10,933 bases of DNA, taken from an uncultured Subdoligranulum sp. Its GTDB lineage: Bacteria > Bacillota_A > Clostridia > Oscillospirales > Ruminococcaceae. Location of the stretch: contig NZ_CALADU010000168.1 in the NCBI RefSeq assembly GCF_937890665.1, positions 1-10,933 on the forward strand, read 5' to 3'. Below the pieces are notes generated by a model. That model was not told the origin of the DNA. It saw nothing but the letters and a program-made list of their open reading frames with translations, and made no database searches. Below, in pieces: positions 6,099 to 10,933 of the stretch. Position 1 is the stretch's first letter; the number at the start of each line of letters is the position of its first letter. Made by a program: the position numbers and the translations under genes.

Positions 6099-7301
6099 TT
6101 GGTAGATCTGCTGATTCACACATTTATCAAAAATTATAAAAATACGGCGGACCGTGCGGTGCGTACCGCCTACGGAAATTTGGCCTGTGTTGTCAGCGTT
6201 GTTTGCAACCTGTTGCTTTTTGTGGGGAAGACCGCTGTGGGTACGCTGGCAGGCAGCGTATCGATTACGGCGGATGGTATGAATAACCTGTCCGATGCAA
6301 GCTCTAACATTGTGAGCTTGGTGGGGTTTAAGCTGGGCTCTCGCCCGGCGGACTCCGAACATCCCTACGGCCATGCTCGGTACGAGTATCTGGCGGGCTT
6401 GGCGGTTTCTGTGATGATTCTGGTCATCGGCGTGGAACTTCTGAAAGAAAGTTTCGGCAAAGTCCTGCATCCCACCGAAGTGCAATTTGGCTGGCTGACG
6501 GTGGTGGTGCTGATCGCTTCTATCCTCGTCAAACTGTGGATGAGTGTACTGAATAAAAAAATCGGCCGCACCATTCAATCCGAAACCTTGATGGCGACGG
6601 CAGCAGATGCGCGCAACGACGTGATTACCACGACCACGGTTTTGGTGGCATCGGTGCTGACCTTTGTGACGGGGTTTGACCGGTTGGACGGTATCATGGG
6701 GTTGGGGGTGGCAGCCTTCATCCTTTACAGTGGTGTTCAGTTGGTGCGGGACACTATCGATCCGATTCTTGGCGCGGCACCGGACCCGGAGCTGGTGGAA
6801 CACATCGAGCAGAAGGCGTTGAGTTACCCCGGTGTGTTGGGAGTCCACGATTTGATGATTCACGATTATGGCCCCGGCAACCGGTTGGTCAGCTTCCACA
6901 TCGAGATGGACGCGAAGGGGGACGTGATGCAAAGCCATGATGTGATCGACACCATCGAGAAGGACCTGCTGGTACAGGATGGGATGATCGCCACGATCCA
7001 CTACGACCCGATTGTCACCGGGAACGCGCATGTAGATGAAATCCGAGCGTTTTTACAAACGAAAGTTGCCGCCTTGGAACCGAAAGCAAACCTGCATGAC
7101 TTGCGCATCGTACCGGGCCCGTCCCACACCAATGTGATTTTTGACTGCGCGGTGCCCGCAGAATATCTGACTGATAAACAGCGCCGCGGCGCCAAACTGG
7201 TTACAGCACTGCGCAATGCAGTGCAGCAGAAGTGGCCCGACCATTTCTGTGTTATCAAATTGGAACCCGATTATGCGCCTTGCACGCACACACAAAACTA
7301 A
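6099..7301 (+). CDS. Cation diffusion facilitator family metal exporter with doubled cytoplasmic domain
   Basis: This membrane protein exports divalent metal ions in exchange for protons. The start is a TTG at 6099 behind AAGGGGG (6084-6090); the first in-frame ATG is residue 61, inside a helix. Hydrophobic segments cover about residues 28-57, 66-80, 98-115, 131-151, 175-192 and 197-217. The likely transport site is Asp59/Asn63 (with Asp66) in ADGMNNLSD and Asp170/Asp174 in ADARND. Asp in place of the His seen in zinc exporters such as YiiP suggests manganese, but the metal is not proven. After the membrane part come two similar soluble segments, each opening with HDL (residues 250 and 333), making the protein about 100 residues longer than a basic CDF. 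It follows the purA terminator and precedes the malic enzyme by 18 nt. Confidence 0.93.
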   Translation: MVDLLIHTFIKNYKNTADRAVRTAYGNLACVVSVVCNLLLFVGKTAVGTLAGSVSITADGMNNLSDASSNIVSLVGFKLGSRPADSEHPYGHARYEYLAGLAVSVMILVIGVELLKESFGKVLHPTEVQFGWLTVVVLIASILVKLWMSVLNKKIGRTIQSETLMATAADARNDVITTTTVLVASVLTFVTGFDRLDGIMGLGVAAFILYSGVQLVRDTIDPILGAAPDPELVEHIEQKALSYPGVLGVHDLMIHDYGPGNRLVSFHIEMDAKGDVMQSHDVIDTIEKDLLVQDGMIATIHYDPIVTGNAHVDEIRAFLQTKVAALEPKANLHDLRIVPGPSHTNVIFDCAVPAEYLTDKQRRGAKLVTALRNAVQQKWPDHFCVIKLEPDYAPCTHTQN

Positions 7302-7319
7302 AAAGAAAGAGGAAAACGT

Positions 7320-8495
7320 ATGGACTACAATCAAGCTGCTCTCGAACTGCATGCCAAGGGGCCCGGTAAACTGACGGTACAAAGTCTGGTCCCCTGCAAA
7401 GATAAGGATGCCCTTTCCACTGCTTATACGCCGGGCGTGGCGGAACCCTGCCGCAAAATTGTGGCAGACCCGGATGCTGTCTACACCTACACCCTCAAAG
7501 GCCGCACGGTGGCGGTAGTCACCAACGGTACGGCTGTGCTGGGGCTGGGCAATATCGGTCCCGAAGCCGGTATGCCGGTCATGGAAGGCAAGTGTGTGCT
7601 CTTCAAGGAATTTGGCGGTGTGGATGCGTTCCCGATTTGCCTGAATGCCAAGACCAAAGAGGAAGTCATTGCAGCGGTGAAAGCCATTGCTCCCACTTTT
7701 GGCGGCATCAATTTGGAGGATATCCGCAGCCCTGAATGCTTCGAAATCGAGGCAGAGCTGGAGCGGGATCTGGACATCCCGGTTTTCCACGACGATCAGC
7801 ATGGTACAGCCATCATCGTGCTGGCCGGCGTGCTCAACGCGCTGAAAGTTGTGGGCAAACGAATCGAAGATGTACGCATCGTACAGAATGGCCCCGGCGC
7901 TGCCGGCACAGCCATCATCCATATGCTGCAGGTGGCGGGTGCAAAACACATCATCGCAGTGGATGAACACGGTATTTTGGTGCCGGGACGTCCGCAGGGG
8001 CTGGCAGGACATAAGGCCAAGCTGGCAGAGGAAACCAACCCTGAAAAGTTGAGCGGTGGTCTGGCAGAGGCCATCCGTGGTGCGGATATCTTTATCGGTA
8101 CTTCCATCGCCGGAGCGTTGACGCCGGAACTGGCGGCCACGATGGCCCCGGATGCCATCGTCTTTGCCATGGCCAATCCCACGCCGGAAATTATGCCGGA
8201 TGCTGCCAAAGCGGCGGGCATTCGTGTCATCGGTACCGGCCGTTCGGATTTCCCCAATCAGGTAAACAATGTGTTAGCTTTCCCCGGCATTTTCAAAGGG
8301 GCCCTGTCGGTACGTGCCCGGGATATTAACCCGGCCATGAAGATGGCGGCAGCCAAAGCCATTGCCGGTTTGATCCCTGACGAAGAACTCAACGAGGAAA
8401 ACATCCTGCCCAAAGCCTTTGATCCGCGGGTGCCGGAAGCGGTCGCGGCGGCGGTGGCGCAGGCAGCACGAGAAAGCGGCGTGGCGCGGGTATGA
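7320..8495 (+). CDS. Malic enzyme (oxaloacetate-decarboxylating, short bacterial form)
   Basis: Malic enzyme oxidatively decarboxylates L-malate to pyruvate and CO2 with NAD(P)+, using Mg2+ or Mn2+. The 391 residues fit the short bacterial type without a phosphotransacetylase extension. Catalytic Tyr36 sits in TAYTPGVAEP and catalytic Lys91 in EGKCVLFKEFGG. Probable metal ligands are Glu133 and Asp134 in NLEDIRSP and Asp159 in FHDDQHGTA. The nucleotide loop is GPGAAG at 191-196. NAD versus NADP preference cannot be read safely from the sequence. The start ATG follows AGAGGA with a short spacer. The gene overlaps the fumarase alpha subunit by 4 nt (ATGA), so the two are translationally coupled and likely act in sequence: fumarate to malate to pyruvate, or the reverse. 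Confidence 0.95.
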   Translation: MDYNQAALELHAKGPGKLTVQSLVPCKDKDALSTAYTPGVAEPCRKIVADPDAVYTYTLKGRTVAVVTNGTAVLGLGNIGPEAGMPVMEGKCVLFKEFGGVDAFPICLNAKTKEEVIAAVKAIAPTFGGINLEDIRSPECFEIEAELERDLDIPVFHDDQHGTAIIVLAGVLNALKVVGKRIEDVRIVQNGPGAAGTAIIHMLQVAGAKHIIAVDEHGILVPGRPQGLAGHKAKLAEETNPEKLSGGLAEAIRGADIFIGTSIAGALTPELAATMAPDAIVFAMANPTPEIMPDAAKAAGIRVIGTGRSDFPNQVNNVLAFPGIFKGALSVRARDINPAMKMAAAKAIAGLIPDEELNEENILPKAFDPRVPEAVAAAVAQAARESGVARV

Positions 8496-9340
8496 AAAAC
8501 ATTCGGGAAGTAAACGCCGACACCATTCGGGATGCGGTGGAGGCTCTGTGCATCGAGGCCAACACCAGCCTGCCGGTGGATGTAAAAGCGGCGCTGGATC
8601 GTGCAGAAGCCACGGAACCGTGGCCCTTGGCAAAACAGACGCTGGGGCTTTTGCAGCAAAATCTTTGCGTGGCGGCCCAGCAAGAATTGCCGATTTGTCA
8701 GGATACCGGCATGGCCTGTGTCTTTTTGGAAGTAGGGCAGGACGTGCATATCGAAGGCGATCTGCAAGCTGCTGTGGATGAAGGGGTACGCCGCGGGTAT
8801 GAAAAAGCCTACCTGCGCAAATCCATTACTGCAGACCCTTTGCAGAGAGTCAATACAGGAGATAACACGCCCGCATTTCTCACAGTACATCTGGTACCGG
8901 GTACCGGCTGTAAGATCACGGTAGCCCCCAAAGGTGCCGGCAGTGAGAATATGAGCCGTTTGGCGATGCTCAAACCGGCTGATGGGGTGCAGGGTATCAA
9001 AGATTTTGTGCTGGACACGGTGCGGCAGGCAGGCGCGAATCCCTGCCCGCCCATTGTGCTGGGAATCGGTATTGGCGGTAGTTTTGACCACTGTGCGGCG
9101 CTGGCCAAAAAGGCGCTTTTGCGGCCGTTGGACCAGCCCAACCCCGACCCGTATTATGCGGCGCTGGAACAGGAACTGCTGCAAGCCATCAATGACACCG
9201 GGTTTGGCCCGCAAGGTTTTGGTGGCGCCACCACCTGTCTGGGCGTTTCCATCGAGCAGCGCCCCACTCACGTGGCCTGCCTGCCGGTGGCCGTTAACAT
9301 GAGTTGCCATGTGACTCGCCGTGCTAGCCGGGAGGTGTAA
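8492..9340 (+). CDS. Fumarate hydratase class I, alpha subunit
   Basis: This 282-residue protein is the N-terminal half of the iron-sulfur class I fumarase, which interconverts fumarate and malate; here, as in many anaerobes, the enzyme is split into two genes. The three cysteines expected to hold the oxygen-sensitive [4Fe-4S] cluster are visible: Cys69 in CQDTG, Cys185 in NPCPP and Cys271 in MSCHVTRRA. Other family segments are PKGAGSENMS (146-155) and GIGIGGSFD (191-199). The start overlaps the malic-enzyme stop as ATGA and has only a weak Shine-Dalgarno, so translation probably depends on coupling. The related L(+)-tartrate dehydratase alpha subunit cannot be fully excluded by sequence alone, but the malic-enzyme context favours fumarase. 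Its beta partner lies 199 nt downstream, separated by a small gene. Confidence 0.94.
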   Translation: MKNIREVNADTIRDAVEALCIEANTSLPVDVKAALDRAEATEPWPLAKQTLGLLQQNLCVAAQQELPICQDTGMACVFLEVGQDVHIEGDLQAAVDEGVRRGYEKAYLRKSITADPLQRVNTGDNTPAFLTVHLVPGTGCKITVAPKGAGSENMSRLAMLKPADGVQGIKDFVLDTVRQAGANPCPPIVLGIGIGGSFDHCAALAKKALLRPLDQPNPDPYYAALEQELLQAINDTGFGPQGFGGATTCLGVSIEQRPTHVACLPVAVNMSCHVTRRASREV

Positions 9341-9342
9341 GC

Positions 9343-9540
9343 ATGGCCAACAGCAAAATTGACATCTCTTTGGAAGGCGTGGGGGAAGCGCCCCGCGCTC
9401 GCCGCAGCCGGATCGACATTCCGCTGGAAGCAGACCGGGACGGTATGGGAATTACCGCCAAAGAGCTGGAATTTGTCAACCGACATCATGAAGAGTATAA
9501 GGAACTGCGCCGTCGCGCGCGGGAACAGGGAGGCCGCTGA
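9343..9540 (+). CDS. Small protein of unknown function between the fumarase subunit genes
   Basis: I do not recognise this 65-residue product. It is very likely a real gene: it starts 2 nt after the alpha-subunit stop behind a strong GGAGGT (9331-9336, 6 nt spacing), its TGA shares one base with the ATG of the beta subunit, and it carries that gene's Shine-Dalgarno. The protein is charged, lacks cysteine and has no membrane segment or signal peptide. Its first half holds two copies of a short motif, SKIDISLE (4-11) and SRIDIPLE (22-29), 18 residues apart and joined by a basic stretch. The second half (about 39-62) looks like one amphipathic, Arg/Glu-rich helix. Being coupled on both sides to the fumarase subunits, it may act in their assembly, cluster protection or regulation; that is inference from position only. 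Confidence 0.85.
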   Translation: MANSKIDISLEGVGEAPRARRSRIDIPLEADRDGMGITAKELEFVNRHHEEYKELRRRAREQGGR

Positions 9541-10100
9541 TGCAGTATGTTTTGCAGACCCCGCTCCAAAAATCTGATTTGGCACCGCTGCATGCGGGGG
9601 ATACGGTGCTGCTGTCCGGGGTGGTATATACCGCTCGTGATGCGGCACATGCCCGCATGATGGAACTGCTGGATGCGGGGAAAGAGCTGCCCTTTCCTAT
9701 CGAAGGAGCAGCGATCTATTATGTCGGCCCCACACCGGAACGTCCGGGCTGTGCCATTGGGGCGGCTGGTCCTACCACTTCCGGACGGATGGACGCCTAT
9801 ACGCCGCGTCTGTTGGATCTGGGCCTTGCCTGCATGATCGGAAAAGGCAAACGCAGCACCGCTGTGAAAGAATCGGTGGTTAAAAATGGCGCAGTGTATC
9901 TGGCGGCTATCGGTGGTGCCGGAGCGCTCATGGCCCGCAGCGTGCAAAGCTGCGAAGTGATTGCATGGCCGGATTTGGGATGCGAGGCGGTTCGCCGTCT
10001 GGTAGTGAAGGATTTTCCGCTGACGGTGTTGCTGGATCCTCACGGCGGGGACTTGTATGAAAGTGGTCCCGCGGCTTACCGGGCCTCTTTGACTGAATAA
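9540..10100 (+). CDS. Fumarate hydratase class I, beta subunit
   Basis: This 186-residue protein corresponds to the C-terminal domain of class I fumarase and completes the enzyme with the alpha subunit. Typical segments are GDTVLLSGVVYTARDAAHARM (20-40), YYVGPTP at 60-66, GPTTSGRMDAY at 77-87 (substrate-binding region) and GKGKRS from 101. The start codon overlaps the stop of the 65-residue gene (TGATG), with AGGGAGG at 9527-9533. The usual order in split fumarases is alpha followed directly by beta, so the inserted small gene is unusual. The length is normal for the stand-alone beta subunit and no frame disruption was seen. Tartrate dehydratase beta is the alternative, less likely from context. 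Confidence 0.94.
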   Translation: MQYVLQTPLQKSDLAPLHAGDTVLLSGVVYTARDAAHARMMELLDAGKELPFPIEGAAIYYVGPTPERPGCAIGAAGPTTSGRMDAYTPRLLDLGLACMIGKGKRSTAVKESVVKNGAVYLAAIGGAGALMARSVQSCEVIAWPDLGCEAVRRLVVKDFPLTVLLDPHGGDLYESGPAAYRASLTE

Positions 10101-10104
10101 TCGT

Positions 10105-10833
10105 ATGGAGAAGCAGAAATTCCGCTCACCCAAAGTGCGTGTTTGTCTAATCGGTTGTGGCGCTGCGATGCTGGTCAGCTTCTGTGTGGCGGGAGCGGTG
10201 GTATGGCATGCCAACCGAACGGCACAACAAAAAGCTGCTGCGGCTGCCCAAGCGGCCGCAGCGCAGGCTGCGCAGCAAGCGGAAGCGGCCCGTGCTGCCA
10301 GTGAAGCTGCTCAACGGGAAGAAGCGCAGCGCCTTGCTGAAGAGGCTGCAGCTCTGCGACAGCAACAGATCGAGGACGCTGCGGCAATCCATGATACCGT
10401 ACAGTACGGTGACAAGCTGGGAACTCTCTGGGTAGAGGGAACCGAGATCAATTGTGATTTGTACTGGGGCGATAGCAACGCACAGTTTGATGTGGGGGCA
10501 GGCTGCCATGTAACGGATGGTTGTGTGCTTCCCGGGGAAAACGGCACGGTTTTTATCGGGGCACATACCGGCAGCTATTTTGCAGATCTAGGCTCAGCAG
10601 AGGTCGGTGCGAAGATTCACCTCCAGACGGACTGGGGCGACTTTGTGTACGAGATCACCGAAACACAGGTTATCTATGAAACCGATACCGATAAAGTGCG
10701 CTGGGGGGCTGAGGAACCAAGCTGCATTTTGTATACCTGTTATCCCTTTGGCATTTTAACGCACACCGACCGTCGCTATGCGGTGTATGCCGACCCGGTG
10801 GAAACAGATGAATCCGGCGTAATCCCACAATAA
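10105..10833 (+). CDS. Membrane-anchored sortase with Ala-rich coiled-coil stalk (class D-like)
   Basis: Sortases are cell-surface transpeptidases that cleave a C-terminal sorting signal and attach proteins to the wall or to each other. Residues 1-12 are basic, 13-34 form one transmembrane helix, and 37-95 are an Ala/Gln/Glu/Arg-rich probable coiled coil. The catalytic domain fills the rest. The catalytic triad is His154 in FIGAHTGSYF, Cys212 in LYTCYPFG and Arg224 (or Arg223) in TDRRYAVYA. The TCYPF form recalls class D, but class is a judgement. The protein should sit with its C-terminus outside. ATG 10105 is 4 nt after the fumarase beta stop and has no clear Shine-Dalgarno, so it probably relies on coupling, or the true start is slightly different. 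No substrate with a sorting signal is encoded in the window, and no terminator follows. Confidence 0.88.
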   Translation: MEKQKFRSPKVRVCLIGCGAAMLVSFCVAGAVVWHANRTAQQKAAAAAQAAAAQAAQQAEAARAASEAAQREEAQRLAEEAAALRQQQIEDAAAIHDTVQYGDKLGTLWVEGTEINCDLYWGDSNAQFDVGAGCHVTDGCVLPGENGTVFIGAHTGSYFADLGSAEVGAKIHLQTDWGDFVYEITETQVIYETDTDKVRWGAEEPSCILYTCYPFGILTHTDRRYAVYADPVETDESGVIPQ

Positions 10834-10840
10834 TGGACCA

Positions 10841-10869
10841 TTGACAAACCCCGCCAAAGTTGTTACACT
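10841..10869 (+). promoter_or_regulatory. Promoter of the tRNA-Leu gene
   Basis: A perfect -35 TTGACA (10841-10846) and -10 TACACT (10864-10869, 4/6) are separated by 17 bp. Transcription would begin near 10876, a few bases before the mature tRNA end at 10882. It starts 8 nt after the sortase stop codon. Confidence 0.78.
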
Positions 10870-10881
10870 AATCTTTGTTAT

Positions 10882-10933
10882 GCGGCTATGGCGGAATTGG
10901 CAGACGCGCTGGTTTTAGGGTCCAGTGTCCACG
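10882..10933 (+). tRNA. tRNA-Leu (anticodon UAG), 3' part outside the window
   Basis: The 5' acceptor strand GCGGCTA (10882-10888), TG linker, D arm GCGGAATTGGCAGACGC and anticodon arm are present. The anticodon is TAG at 10916-10918, with T33 before it and G37 after, decoding CUA and other CUN leucine codons. The start of the long variable arm typical of leucine tRNAs (TGTCCACG) is visible before the window ends. The anticodon stem pairs CTGG with CCAG but leaves T31 opposite T39 next to the loop. Confidence 0.92.

Noticed and set aside
6045..7031. Minus-strand frame of 328 codons opposite the CDF exporter, and similar long antisense frames at 7053-8012 and 8258-9310
   Set aside because: All lie opposite genes with intact motifs; long antisense frames are expected at this base composition and codon bias.
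10213..10390. Repetitive GCN-rich stretch in the sortase gene considered as a DNA tandem repeat
   Set aside because: Codons vary irregularly and no fixed repeat unit is seen; it is better explained as a low-complexity alanine-rich coiled coil.
1..10933. Mobile elements, CRISPR arrays, phage or defence genes
   Set aside because: No transposase, integrase, evenly spaced repeats, attachment-like duplications or defence-protein motifs were found; genes and spacing are those of a normal housekeeping region.

Overview
The window looks like a chromosomal segment of a fairly GC-rich gut Firmicute. The likely family is Oscillospiraceae/Ruminococcaceae, of the Faecalibacterium-Gemmiger-Subdoligranulum kind. 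This is an inference from the Shine-Dalgarno-led genes, the ZTP riboswitch ahead of fhs, the clostridial style of the proteins and the codon use; no single marker proves it. Nearly all of the sequence is ordinary coding DNA. There is no sign of phage, insertion sequences or CRISPR.

Left part, minus strand (1-4575). A methionine operon is read leftwards from a promoter near 4547-4575: metY (O-acetylhomoserine sulfhydrylase), metA (homoserine O-acetyltransferase, with Glu111 of the acetyl-CoA-using type) and a family 2 glycosyltransferase. I see no terminator after the glycosyltransferase. Next comes fhs (formate-tetrahydrofolate ligase), cut by the left edge of the window. Its leader carries a ZTP (pfl) riboswitch whose conserved 3' CUGGGC segment is also the 5' arm of an intrinsic terminator. 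A perfect 13-bp dyad overlaps the -35 of the candidate fhs promoter.

Middle (4576-6080). The divergent region between metY and purA holds a well-formed promoter on each strand. The purA promoter (extended -10) is embedded in repeated GGGTATGG elements. purA (adenylosuccinate synthetase) is followed by a strong intrinsic terminator.

Right part, plus strand (6099-10833). A tightly packed gene run encodes a cation diffusion facilitator with two tandem cytoplasmic domains, a malic enzyme, fumarase class I alpha subunit, a 65-residue protein of unknown function, fumarase class I beta subunit and a membrane-anchored sortase. Spacings are 18 nt, a 4-nt overlap, 2 nt, a 1-nt overlap and 4 nt. Fumarase plus malic enzyme would convert fumarate to malate and then pyruvate (or the reverse). 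Since purine synthesis through PurA/PurB releases fumarate, a recycling role is plausible. The window ends inside a tRNA-Leu(UAG) gene with its own promoter.

The least explained items are the 65-aa protein wedged between the two fumarase subunits, the sortase at the end of a metabolic operon, and the glycosyltransferase at the end of the methionine operon.
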